Origin: Botrytis cinerea B05.10
Taxonomy: Eukaryota; Ascomycota; Leotiomycetes; Helotiales; Sclerotiniaceae
DNA: 64,000 nt
Assembly (NCBI RefSeq): GCF_000143535.2
Contig: NC_037323.1
Location: forward strand, 186,001 to 250,000
Reading direction: 5' to 3'
The notes below the pieces were generated by a model that worked only from the letters and a program-made list of their open reading frames with translations, made no database searches and was not told where the DNA came from. The translations under genes and the position numbers were made by a program. This document shows positions 20,172 to 31,392 of this stretch, one piece after another. Each line of letters starts with the position of its first letter. Position 1 is the stretch's first letter.

Positions 20172-22396
20172 CTACATCATCATTAACCTCGTGGTTCTCC
20201 TTTCCATCCTCGTCGTTTCTGCATTCAATCCAGCACCCAATCCTCCTTTGCGTGACTCCTGTGCTCTCCTGAAAGCATCCCTCTCACAATAAATCTTCCC
20301 ACCCATCTCAAAATAGTCATGTCTTAAATTTCTCTTACAGTCGGCACAATTCAAACAACTTGGATGAAACTTCTCCTTCTTCTCACTTTCCAAATATTGT
20401 CCCTCAATACCCCTATCACAACCAGAGCACATTGAGTTATTCAATTGATGATAATGATGTTCACAATATGGCGCATCATCATGAACATAGAATTCCGAGG
20501 TAAGGAATGGAGCTCGACAAGTTGTGCACACGAAACATGGCTTATGATAGCGACCAGTTAAACGACCATCTGCTGAAGATACGGATTTGCCTTTTATGGG
20601 AAGCGTGCAAGATTTGCAATTACCTTTTGAAGTGGCGGGGCGTCGAGGAGCGGGTAAAGGTTTATTTTGATCGAGGAGTGGAGCTGTGTGAGATCTTTGG
20701 AAACCATTGAGAGGGGCTGGTGAGAGATTTCGTGATCGAGGATTCAGTGGCGCAGGTGAGGGGTCACGATTGCGGGGTTTGAGAGGCGCGGGTGGGGGAA
20801 CACGAGGTGCAGGCGATAGGCGATTGACAGGATTGGTGGCGTAATCTGGGGATTGAAAGGCGGGACTCAGAGGTGAGTATGGTTCTTGTTCTTTTACTGG
20901 TTCTAAATCGCTCGGTCTGGGATAAATATCATGTGGTGAAATATTTGCCATTGAGGAAGTAATTTCCGACATGAGATCAGACATTCTGGGATTTGATGGC
21001 TGTCTCCTGTGATAATCGCTTTCCACTGTGGATGGAGGGCTTGACCGTGAGCTACCTTTACTCCCTTGAGAAGTGGAAGAGATATATGAATGAGTGGATG
21101 ATTGAGAATTGGATGCAGAATGATATGGATTATTAGCACCAAATTCTGCTTCCAAGTTGATATTTGGTAATGGTGGAAGATCTCCAGCTTCATGTCCTGA
21201 CCTTCCTCGGATGAGACTTGCACCTCGCGGTGGTAATGCTCTCGACGTATCAGGACCAGAGAGTGATGTTTTCCGTCCTCGATCATTCGACTCTCGCGAT
21301 CTATGACTTGATATCGATTGATTTCTACGCGACGCATGAAAGTCCAAACTTTCCTTTCGTCGAGGAAAGGTTTGTGATCTCATAGCTCCTGAATGTGCGG
21401 ATTCCTGAGATTCTTCTCCCATTTCAGGTGATAAAATACCGTATCCTTTGTTGCGCGGTGGCATTGGGAAATTATTGGTCGAGCTATTTGTTGAAGTCCT
21501 AGAATGGCCAGAGCTTGTCGAGCGTGTTCGATCGATTTGTTCAGGCTCGGCAGTCAAAGGTGGTGAAATTATGTCATCTGGACGTCCCATGGTAGGTTTT
21601 CTATTGTAAATTGGTCCTTCTTCAGGTCTCGAAACCTTCCTTGAGTCAATCGCAAACGGACCTGGGGTATTTGTAACGTTTTGTAAAGACGCAACATTTG
21701 CCGCAACATTTGGATTTATATAGACTCTTGGATTTGTGGGCGCGAACATCATTGGATCCGCCTGTTCCATCCTCGGCGAGTGAGCGCCATATGCACTTTT
21801 GAGTCGAGGTGATCCCGTTACTTTTGCTGTAGGAAAGCGAGGGAAAGCAGAGTCTAGATTCGATGATAATAGAGCTGGGGTAATGGGTCTTTGCGTAGGT
21901 GAAGAATCATTAGCGCGCGAAGACTTTCCGAATGGTAATCGAAGACGATCATGTGGAGTTAATGGTGAAGCACTTCGAGAGGGAGATGCGCTACTCGCGG
22001 GTGTCAATTGATCTTGTTGGAAGAATGGACGATCTATTGATGTAATGATTAGTATGGATTTCAATGGTTTGGTGGGTCTTTGACATACTCGCAGCAGATG
22101 TATCGACCCTGGGAGGCATTGCTCTTCCTGGTTTCAACAGACTCGATCCATTGGAATACGATTGTTGATTATATGGCATTCTGTCGAAAGCCGTATTTGA
22201 TTCCAGTGGTGGTGTAGCTAGATGAACAATTAGTATTGATCGCCCGTTTACATCATGAACTCAAAAACTCACGTTCGCCAGCAGAAGGAGGGCCTGAGCA
22301 AAGATGCTCCCCCATCATAGCAATTTGAATATCCCTCGCGCAACTCGAACATTTTATGGTTGGCAGAAAACTCGACGATCTCATAAAGTCTGCCAT
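20172..22396 (-). CDS. paxillin-like protein with two LIM domains
   Basis: Three exons on the minus strand, 22396..22273, 22217..22089 and 22033..20172, encode 704 aa. Both introns are 55 nt. The N-terminus MADFMRSSSFLPTIKCSSC with a following HLC forms a small CxxC-type zinc motif typical of filamentous-fungal LIM proteins. A long disordered Ser/Pro/Arg-rich middle follows (about residues 90-540), with proline stretches such as APRVPPPAPLKPRNRD. LIM1 spans about 557-613 (C557, C560, H581, C584, C587, C590, C608, H611) and LIM2 about 620-667 (CSGC, FHPSC, CADC, YCERD). Yeast paxillin-like PXL1 has nearly the same length and C-terminal LIM pair and works in polarised growth and Rho signalling at the cell cortex, so a similar role is likely. 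The C-terminus ends in an Arg/Met-rich tail. Confidence 0.92.
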
Positions 22397-23043
22397 GATG
22401 TGCAAGGTGATTTCTTAATTATGGCAACCTCTCAATTTCCTCGATTGGTGATTAAATATTGATCATGTAGCGGTTATGTTATTTTATGTTGGACTCTTAT
22501 TCCTTCGCCGATCAATGAAGTGGAGGCGGTAAAAAGGTCGGGAGAGAGAGAATGAAAGAAAGACCGGGTGATTTCTGAAGGGTAGGAAAGAAGTCTATGA
22601 ATATTCAATCGTTTGGTTTCTATGTGACGGCAGCAGCGTCAATTCGTGTGAGAAGTATTGGAGGATGAATCGAGTGAATTGTCAATGCGATTAAAGAACG
22701 AAGACGAAGATATGGTAATTGTAATAAGTATGTAAAGTAGTATATAATGATAGAATTCCCGTTCAAAAGATGGGATTGAAATGACCGACAAGAGGGATGC
22801 TTGCGTGCTACTCGACTGTTGCTGTAAGGACTGACTGTTTACGATGAGTGTGTATGTGGATGGACAATAGAGACGAAATAGAAATAAAAAACGAAACGTG
22901 GAAAAGATCAGGACGAACAAACGATGGGATGGATGTTTGATAGTTGGATGAAACTCCAAAGTTCCTAGTATAGTGCGAGTGCGGGTGGGTGGATGGATGG
23001 GTGTGGAGAAGAGAAGAAAAGAGAAGATCCTTTTGAGGTAGCT

Positions 23044-23150
23044 TCTCTCACTCTCTCTCACTCTCACTCACTCACTCATTCTCTCTCTCTCTCTCCCTCT
23101 CTCTCCCTCTCTCTCTCTCTCTCTCTCCCTCCCTCCCTCTCTCTCTCTCA
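23044..23150. repeat. CT/CCCT microsatellite tract
   Basis: About 107 bp of nearly pure CTCT with CCCT interruptions. On the LIM gene's sense strand this is a GA tract about 650 bp upstream of its start. Confidence 0.92.
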
Positions 23151-23234
23151 TATGGACTATCATATCATATCAAATCCAATCATTCATCCGTCCCATTCAC
23201 ACCATCTATACTATTCACATCATTCATATCGTGG

Positions 23235-23258
23235 ACCTGCACCTGCACCTGCACCTGC
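23235..23258. repeat. ACCTGC hexanucleotide repeat
   Basis: Four perfect tandem ACCTGC units. Confidence 0.9.
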
Positions 23259-24009
23259 GCAAGCTTGCTCTCTCTCTCTCTCTCTGCCACCCACTCCATT
23301 CAGACGTATCCAAAATCCAAACATCTTTCCGTGCTCTCCCCCTCCCCTGCTCCCAGTCACATCCAGAATCCAAAATGGGATGAAAATGGATTCAGGTACA
23401 AGAAACAGCATGCGCAGGCCCCGATGGCGAACCGTGCTGGCGCAAAGATCGAGGTTATTGTAACATCCAAGTCCCAGAGCACAACCCTGGCTGCGTTCTG
23501 ATTGGTGCATGTTCAATTATCGATTGTTGCGGATAAAGGTGATTTGATTGAGTGCGGACCCAATCAATCCCTTCGATTGGTGAATGGCGCACAACCACCG
23601 TGGGACTTGTTTAATGGTGTAGGTGAGATGCGTGGTTTCATTGGTAAGTGTGGGCATGGTGAATCGCATGCTTATTGTGAGTTGATGTCTCGAGTAATGA
23701 ATGGATGCATGCTATACTTTCCTTCGGCACATGGAGGGCAGTAGATGGAAGCATTGGAAGCGTTGGAAGCAATGGAACATGCCATGGAAAGAAATGACTC
23801 GAGAGGTCAAAGTTACATGGAAATGGCAATAGTAGATGAACTAATCGTGAGTAGCGCCGGCAAGTATTGGGAATTTAGGGTGAAGAGATTCCTAGAGAGG
23901 GAGAGGTATGTGTACTCGCGCCCTGCGATGTATTCTGGATCTCGGGATGTGTAGATTATTGTAAGATGAAATGGTCTTTTACATTCGTATGATATCTATC
24001 TGATCGCTG

Positions 24010-24031
24010 TCTCTCTCTCTCTCTCTCTCTC
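24010..24031. repeat. CT dinucleotide repeat
   Basis: About eleven CT units. Confidence 0.88.
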
Positions 24032-24873
24032 GACCTGTCTATTGATGGGACTCCATATTCCAAGAGTCCATTCAAGAACCCTCCCGTCCCGGTCACAAGT
24101 ATCCAGACGCTCCAGACACAGATCCTCATCTATCCTCACATCACACCACCACCAAACATCCCACAGCACGCTCCATACAAAATCTTCCCAGATACGACAT
24201 CAGCCTATCACAGCGTCAGGGTCCGACGGTCCAATCTTAGGTTCGCGGCGGCAAGGACTCGAAACGGTTAAGTTGTGATCACTGAGACTCTCCATTGGGG
24301 AATTTGTGGAGCGTGCAATTCGAATGATTCGATTCATTAACTTGGATATATACTTTCACACTCCGTCGTGACTGGGTGCGCGATGCTAGATATGAGATGG
24401 ATATGAGATATTCGATACTAGATATAATTAGATAGCTACCTATTCGATATGAGATACTCCATCCCACACACTAGACCAAGCATCCAATCCCAGCACAAAA
24501 GCGTTAGCATGTCGCGGACAAAGCACCAGCGACTTCGCCGCCCATCAATCGGGCATAGAAAGACGAAATGGAAGGAATAGAATGTTTTGGATAGATACCA
24601 ACGACGGCATGTCTTGACATCATTATGGATTTCGCATTGAAAAGCGCGCGACATCTGAAACCTCGTGTTTTCTTAATTTTGGAGGGTTCTGCAAATGGAT
24701 TGCGTACCGACCAAGGTTTTCCATCATGCATGCATAGGTACACACATACATGCAGAAAGGTAATGGAGTCAAAGGGAACGAGGCCAAGCGGGAAAAAAAA
24801 AAGGGTAAAATGCTTATGAACGGTAAAAATTGATCCATCAACTTCTTTTAAGCTGGAATGGAAGAAGGCCATC

Positions 24874-24896
24874 ATCCATCCATCCATCCATCCATC
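24874..24896. repeat. CATC/CCAT tetranucleotide repeat
   Basis: Tandem CATC units within the divergent spacer. Confidence 0.85.
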
Positions 24897-26294
24897 GCAT
24901 CAGTTTGTTTCGTTTCCACGCCGAGGAAGTGGATCCTCTGGGCAACTCTCAGATAAAAGGTTTGTCTCCCATCTCCCTAGGACCCAGATGTCTAGGATCG
25001 TGTGCGTGTACTGTACCTGACATATCGCGTCGTCCGATGAACCTTGATTTCTCTGCCCTGGGTTTTTGCAGACGGCGCGCGCTGCAGAGTTTGCACTAGG
25101 ACCTTTCCATGGCCCCTGATATTTGGAGGGACGGCGATACGGCCCAATGGGGGAGGAGGTGCCAAAAGTGGCTCTGGATATTGCGATGACTGAGATGAGA
25201 GAGATGAATGTATCGCGTGGGCTCGGTGGAGATGAAGGGCTTCACGGATCTGGACTGGGGGAAGGGTGGAAAAGGTAAAGATTAGAGTTATTCATAATGG
25301 ATGAGGACATGGCTGAGAGAGGGGCATGGGGGTGATGTGATCGGGATGTGTAGAGAGCAGAGCACAGAGTAGAAGGTCGTATTGATAGACAGAGATGGTA
25401 TATGTAGAGATACCGGTGGAGGGCGTCGAGATTGGATGGCAGGTAGGTGTATGGGTAGTATATGATATGGGTATGATCTATCTTTTCTCTCGCACAATGA
25501 AGTTATACACATATACAGCGAGGGCAGTATTCTTCTCCACCACCAACCACACGTGCACGGGAACGAGATGAAAAGATTCGCGTCGTAATTCGGGATGATT
25601 TCTCGTCACAGACATTTATTAGAATTTTCTCCCATTCGATAGCTTCGACATTCTCACTCAAACAACGACCGACCACGCTGTACACTGCGTCACTCTCGTT
25701 TTCCCCCGTTAATCGGTCGGCGGTTTGCTAGCTCCTGATCTCCACCTTAGATTTCCTGAAAGAACGCGCCTCAATTTATATGAAGTTGATCCCCTTCTCT
25801 TCAGGAAATTTTCGTCTTTGGCCCGCAAAGATGGGGGATTTGAAGCTCGCGTGGAGGGTCTATCGTGCTGTCTCTTCTCTTCAGTTCACCTTGTTGGGGA
25901 TATGATGGACCTTGACCTCTTGGAGTCTCTGTCCGTCGATAGGTCGTATGTGTACGAAGCATGTGTGAGATTGCAAGTACGTGTGTGGTAAGTAGTATGT
26001 GTGATGTCGAAGAAGATTACAATGAGATCACTTTCGTCCTTGATGACCGTGGAGTTGGTCTCTTCGGGAGTCATAAGTTCTATTGATCAGGGACTTGGTC
26101 TCTCCTCCTTTAGTTACATTGGTCAAAACAAGAATCCATCCATCTCCTGTAGAGCAGGCTTCCCATATACTCTTCCACGCAGCATATCTTCTACCTACGG
26201 ACAAACATTTTCTTCCACGCCGGAAATGTCCCACAGACTCTCGCCGAACTTGCTGAGACATACAACATATTGGTTGGAAAACACAACAGTTGCA

Positions 26295-26330
26295 GATGAA
26301 TGAATGAATGGATGAATGAATGGATGAATG
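26295..26330. repeat. GAATGAATG tetranucleotide repeat
   Basis: GAAT/GGAT units; a similar array is found at 34562-34590. Confidence 0.85.
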
Positions 26331-27018
26331 CTCAGTCACCCACTTCCACCCCCAACATCAATTTCCACATTGCATACCCAAACCAAGGCTCGTAGACACA
26401 CAAGGCCAACCAAATGTTCTCACAATGCCGCTTGTGCATCTCGTCACACCCCGTTTCCTTGTCGGCAGGTCAACAATACACGTGTTGTGATTTCCTACAA
26501 GCAATGAGTAATGAAAACGGTCGAGATGCCATTGATGGAAATACATCTGCATGTAGGATTCTGACCGCTACTTTGCTTCATTTCAATCGTGTTATTCTAT
26601 TGATAATAATACGCGTGGACTCTGTACTAACGGGCGCAACCGCGATGCGAGATTTCGTAGTCTTCGGGAGCGAAGGGAAAGGAAGGGAAAGGAAGGAAGG
26701 GACCGAGGGAATATTATTCCGCGGCAGTCGTGTTGATGTTCATGGTCATTGATCGGATAATTGAATTGTGATCTAATGATCGGAAGAATGAGAGAGGTGT
26801 AGCTAGCATCATGAACAATATCGAATCAATATCAAACGTTCCAAATGGACGAATGGGATAAATATACCGATGCAATATGCAAATAACAATATATTCATCC
26901 TATAGGCGAATTCGCAAGCCAAGGTGATAGCCACCGCCTCCAGTCTTGGAGACAATCTCTTATCCAGATGATTTTGTGAAGCATGCGGCCCCTTCTGTCG
27001 TGACTGTCGAGATCATTT

Positions 27019-27049
27019 CTTCACATCTTCACATCTTCACATCCTCACA
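27019..27049. promoter_or_regulatory. three tandem CTTCACAT-like units upstream of INO1
   Basis: CTTCACAT is repeated, with a third unit reading CATCCTCAC. The core TTCACAT is close to the reverse complement of the yeast inositol element (consensus CATGTGAAAT), but the final G is missing in every copy. It lies about 1.3 kb upstream of the INO1 ATG. Regulatory meaning is speculative. Confidence 0.2.
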
Positions 27050-27548
27050 AGGCCATCCGCAGCACGACACATGAAAATCCAGAATGCTCTCCTCTCCCTG
27101 CTTCTCCACACTCAACTAACCAACTACCTCGCACATCCTCCAGACTCTCCGCAAGACATCACAGCACAATCATGGAGAAATTGATCTTTTCTTCTGTTGA
27201 TCGTTATCGATACACATCGCACATCCGACTAGGGACATCCACAGGATCTCATCCAATCAGCGCCAGAGCACGAATCCACTATTATCAGACGGTACCTTAG
27301 ATTATAGTGGGGGGGAGATACGGAATTCGGACCACGGATGCCACCACGACGAATTTAAAATGATGCGAATCCCCACGCATCTGTCACTTCGATTCAGTAA
27401 CCATATACTTCGAATCATACTCGACCGACGATTACGCTCCACTGTCAAAGTAGAAACCTCCCCAACGCTCAACTCAAGTCAATTCAACAGATCGCACTTA
27501 CGAGTGTGATCACCCCGTCGTCAAGACGTTTTCTAATCTTCTCAACTC

Positions 27549-28011
27549 GTACGTATTGAATCTCTCATTTGGATCATGTCTTGGGGATGAATGTGCCCTT
27601 TCTGCTGCGGATGGGGGGTGCATGAGGACGGAAGAAGGAGCTTCCTGTGTATCTGTATTCTCAGTTGCACTTGATGGATTGGATTTTGTTGGGTTGCCAA
27701 TATCCGCTGCTCGCTGCCTTCCATGGTCTGCGATGTCTACATGCGATTGCGGGTGTATCTTGCCTCCTCCTTTCCTTGTCAATGGCTTCACGCTTTCTTG
27801 GATAGTGGAGGGAGGAGCATCTCATGCGTCCGTGTTGTATTGATTCTGCGCTTGCTGCCTTCCACAAGCTTCGTTGTTTACTTTGTGGTCTTCACTCATC
27901 CTACGATCTCATTCATTTCATACTTCCTTCCTAACATGCCCCTCAACCTCACAACCTCCCACCAAGGAAGGAACCTCTTTACAATATGGCATGCTAACAA
28001 CCCATTAACAG
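27549..28011 (+). other. candidate 5'-leader intron of INO1
   Basis: A strong donor GTACGTA starts at 27549. At the other end GCTAAC (branch-site consensus) at about 27993-27998 is followed 13 nt later by the acceptor ATTAACAG ending at 28011. The 463-nt interval is free of other strong donor-acceptor pairs that I noticed. The INO1 ATG follows 297 nt further on. A leader intron in a highly expressed fungal housekeeping gene is common, but only RNA data could prove it. Confidence 0.4.
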
Positions 28012-28307
28012 ATCGCACCATCCTTTTGCTGGTGCCCGTTGCTCTTCTCCAGCAGGAGCATCGGACTCGCCGTTTGTTAGATAAATAGTCTTGCAATCAA
28101 CAGAACTCTTCTTCTCCAAAACACAACATTTGCATCACTTTTTGTCTATACATCTGTACCCATCAAAACTCGAAAGCATTCAAACAATTGCAGTTCTTGC
28201 TTTACCTACACACATACATCAATTCTAAGACACTCTCAAACACCTTACTTCAAAACAAGAACTTTCAAGCACTTTTAAGAACTTTTCGAGTTTTCAAATC
28301 AATCAAG

Positions 28308-30044
28308 ATGGCTCCTCACGCAAACGGCTCCAGCAACACCAGCACTATGGATGGTGCATCCTCCCAACCCTCTAACCAAGACTTGTTCACCGTCAGCTCT
28401 CCTAACGTTATCTACACTGATGACGAGATTCGCTCAAAGTACAATTATCGTACTACCGCTGTCACTCAGTCCGCCAATGGTAACTTTGTTGCTACCCCCA
28501 AAGATACTGTCTATGACTTCAAGGTTGAACGTAAGATCCCCAAGACAGGTATGATGCTTGTCGGTTGGGGTGGAAACAATGGTACAACTGTCACTGCCGG
28601 TATCATTGCTAATCGTCGCGGTCTTTCATGGGCAACTCGCGAGGGTACCCGTGAGCACAATTACTATGGCTCTGTTGTCATGGGCTCAACCATGAAACTT
28701 GGTACTAACGCAAAGACTGGTGATGATGTCAACATTCCTTTCCACAAAGCTTTGCCAATGGTTCACCCCAATGATTTGGTCATTGGTGGGTGGGATATCA
28801 GCGGCTTCAACTTGGCTGATGCCATGGATCGTGCTGGTGTCCTTGAACCTACCTTGAAGCAACAAATCAAGAAGGAAATGACTGACATGGTTCCACTTCC
28901 TGGTCTTTACTACCCAGATTTCATTGCTGCCAATCAAGAAGATCGTGCCGACAACCTTATTCCAGGTAGCAAGGCTTGCAATGAACATGTTGAAAAGATC
29001 CGCCAGGACATTCGGTAAGCATTCACTATGTTTTACCTTTATTCCATTATCGTCCCACTAATTTTCTTTTCACAGTGACTTCAAGGCCAAGAACGATCTC
29101 GACAAGGTCATTGTTCTTTGGACTGCCAACACTGAACGTTTTGCTGAGCTCATTGATGGCGTTAATGACACTGCCGAGAATCTCTTGAAAGCTATCGAGA
29201 ACGGGCACGAAGAAGTTGCTCCATCCACCATCTTTGCTGTTGCTTGCATTCTCGAAAACGCACCTTTCATCAACGGCTCTCCACAAAACACATTTGTTCC
29301 TGGTTGTATTGAGCTTGCGGAGAAGCATAAATCCTTCATTGGCGGTGATGACTTCAAATCTGGTCAAACCAAGATGAAGTCTGCTCTTGTCGACTTCTTG
29401 ATCAGTGCTGGTATCAAGCTTACTGCCATCTCCAGTTACAATCATCTTGGTAACAATGATGGAAAGAATCTTAGCTCTCAGAAACAATTCCGTTCCAAGG
29501 AGATTTCGAAATCCAATGTTGTCGATGACATGGTAGCTGCAAACAATGTTCTCTACAAGGAAGGTGAACATCCTGATCATTGTGTTGTCATCAAGTACAT
29601 GCCAGCTGTTGGTGATAACAAGCGTGCTCTTGATGAGTACTATGCTGAAATTTTCATGGGAGGTCATCAAACCATTTCGTAAGTGATTCTTTTTTACCAA
29701 TGCTCATGTCATACACTTGGCTAATCATATACAGTCTCTTCAATGTCTGCGAGGATTCTCTTCTTGCTTCACCATTGATCATTGATCTTGTTGTCATTGC
29801 AGAAATGATGACTCGTATTCAATGGAAGGCACATTCTACTGATGGAGTTACGACCAAGGATTACAAGAACTTCCACAGTGTTCTTAGCATCCTCAGTTAT
29901 ATGCTCAAAGCACCTTTGACTCCACCTGGAGCCCCAGTTGTTAATGCACTTGCCAAGCAACGTGGTGCTTTGATCAATATCTTCCGTGCTTGTGTTGGTC
30001 TCGAACCAGAGAATGATATGACGTTGGAACACAAGCTTTATTAG
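28308..30044 (+). CDS. INO1: inositol-3-phosphate synthase (myo-inositol-1-phosphate synthase)
   Basis: Three exons, 28308..29014, 29076..29678 and 29735..30044, encode 539 aa, close to the 533 aa of yeast Ino1. The introns are 61 and 56 nt. The enzyme converts D-glucose 6-phosphate to 1D-myo-inositol 3-phosphate with internal NAD+ recycling, the first step of inositol and phosphatidylinositol synthesis in the cytosol. Diagnostic blocks are [15 protein letters not shown] (NAD-binding), [79 protein letters not shown] (catalytic lysines), [14 protein letters not shown] and [20 protein letters not shown]. The C-terminus [10 protein letters not shown] is typical. A start at 28308 is chosen because MAPHANGS leads directly into the family N-terminus. 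All family motifs are intact. Confidence 0.98.
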
Positions 30045-30812
30045 GTTGTGTATCTGGTCGGAGATTGTGAATTATTTGGAATTCATGGTGGGATTTGAAT
30101 GGATTCTTGAGTTGCTTTTTATTCTTGTTTACCACATGGTGATACCTAAGTACCATGCATTCACTCATTACCTAGAATAGTTTTACCGAAAATTGAAGTA
30201 CATTTATTAACCTTCAAACATTGCTCTTCTGAATTGTGTAAGATTTCAAATTCTTTCTAGTGATAGCAATTGATAGATATTGGTAGATATTGGCGTTCGT
30301 GCCGGAAATTTATTCGTTGAGCAAGGATTGAGAAAAACGGTTGTTAGCGCGACTTGCCTGAACACTTGTTTCACATCCCAATGAATATCTTTACGTTTGA
30401 TTCTCAAATTTTCCGAAATCTCCGAATCATCATCTCATTTTGTCTCTGAAAGTCTAGACTGATTCTATCTAATCAAACTCCCACTTAACATAACTCATGG
30501 GTCAAATTGTGATCCAAGCAGATTCCCGTTGGAGTTCCAGGTGAAGGAAGGTGTTTAACGTCGAGGTGTCGCGCGATAGTGGAGTGAGTGAATGAAAGAA
30601 AGAGAATTTTGAATTGTGAATTGTGAATTTATGAATTTGGGGTTGGATTTGACGTTGGATTTGGTGGTGGTGGTGATGATGATGATGATCATATTGGTAT
30701 TGCTATTGATGGGTTTTGGAAGTTTTGGAAATCTTAGGGGAGAGATTGGTGAGGAGAGAGAGGGAGGGAAGAGAGGGAGGGGGGGGAAGGAAGAAGGGAG
30801 GATTGGGATATG

Positions 30813-30846
30813 GATTGATGATGATGTTGATGTTGATGTTGATGTA
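30813..30846. repeat. GATGTT/GATGAT repeat
   Basis: Tandem GAT-GTT units after a G/A-rich stretch. Confidence 0.85.
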
Positions 30847-30900
30847 GATAGGAATGGATTATTATTAATTCTTCCATTCGATTTTTATATTTTCCTATAT

Positions 30901-30936
30901 TCGATTTCGATTTCGATTTTGATTTTGATTTTGATT
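30901..30936. repeat. GATTTC/GATTTT hexanucleotide repeat
   Basis: Six imperfect units of CGATTT then TGATTT. Confidence 0.85.
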
Positions 30937-31392
30937 CCTGGTTGAGTGAGTAAGTATGGGTGTTTTGAATTTGTTATATCATATCATCCTCTCATCTTAC
31001 AATCGTGGAATTGGATGTCGAAGGTGTAGAGAGGGGAAGGCATGCTTGGGGACCTTTTTTCTTTTCTTTCCTTCTTTCGAGTGATTTGTACTTCATTATC
31101 GTATTTACTTCTTATCTATACACTTTTCATCTTTTCTCGAGATCGGATTTTTAGTTTGTAATCAAGTTGAGGCTGGTTCGAGGTGGATTGGAGGATCAAT
31201 CATCTCCCTTCAATCTTTCACCTTCGGTATCATATCAGTCCTTCTATATTCTATCATCTTTTAGGCCAGAATTCTCCTCCAGAAGTGGAGAGAGTGAGGT
31301 GTCTCTTCTTTCGTAATTATCTATCCAGAACGCGGTGTGAGAGAAGGAGGAAGTGAGATTCTTTGTTAATTGGGAGCGAGGAGGAAGAAAAT

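Larger units (their letters stand above)
22397..28307. other. 5.9-kb divergent spacer between the LIM protein gene and INO1
   Basis: No convincing protein gene is visible. The spacer contains a large CT/CCCT microsatellite block (23044-23150), ACCTGC repeats (23235-23258), further CT runs (23268-23286, 24010-24031), CATC repeats (24874-24896) and GAATGAATG repeats (26295-26330). Several adjacent plus-strand frames between 22.99 and 24.28 kb are short and compositionally biased, so I leave them out. The last kilobase before INO1 looks like a transcribed leader with an intron (described separately). Confidence 0.5.
30045..31392. other. intergenic region with purine-rich microsatellites
   Basis: This 1.3-kb spacer lies between INO1 and the OB-fold gene. 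From about 30580 the plus strand is strongly purine-rich with GGT/GAT repeats (30663-30689), GATGTT repeats (30813-30846) and GATTTC/GATTTT repeats (30901-30936). No gene is visible. Confidence 0.5.

Noticed and set aside
22993..24278. Run of four adjacent plus-strand frames in the LIM-INO1 spacer
   Set aside because: They translate microsatellites (Leu-Ser runs from CT repeats) and have no splice logic or family resemblance.
27510..28088. Frames on both strands in the INO1 upstream region that could be small genes
   Set aside because: They overlap the candidate leader intron and show no conserved features; more likely untranslated leader.
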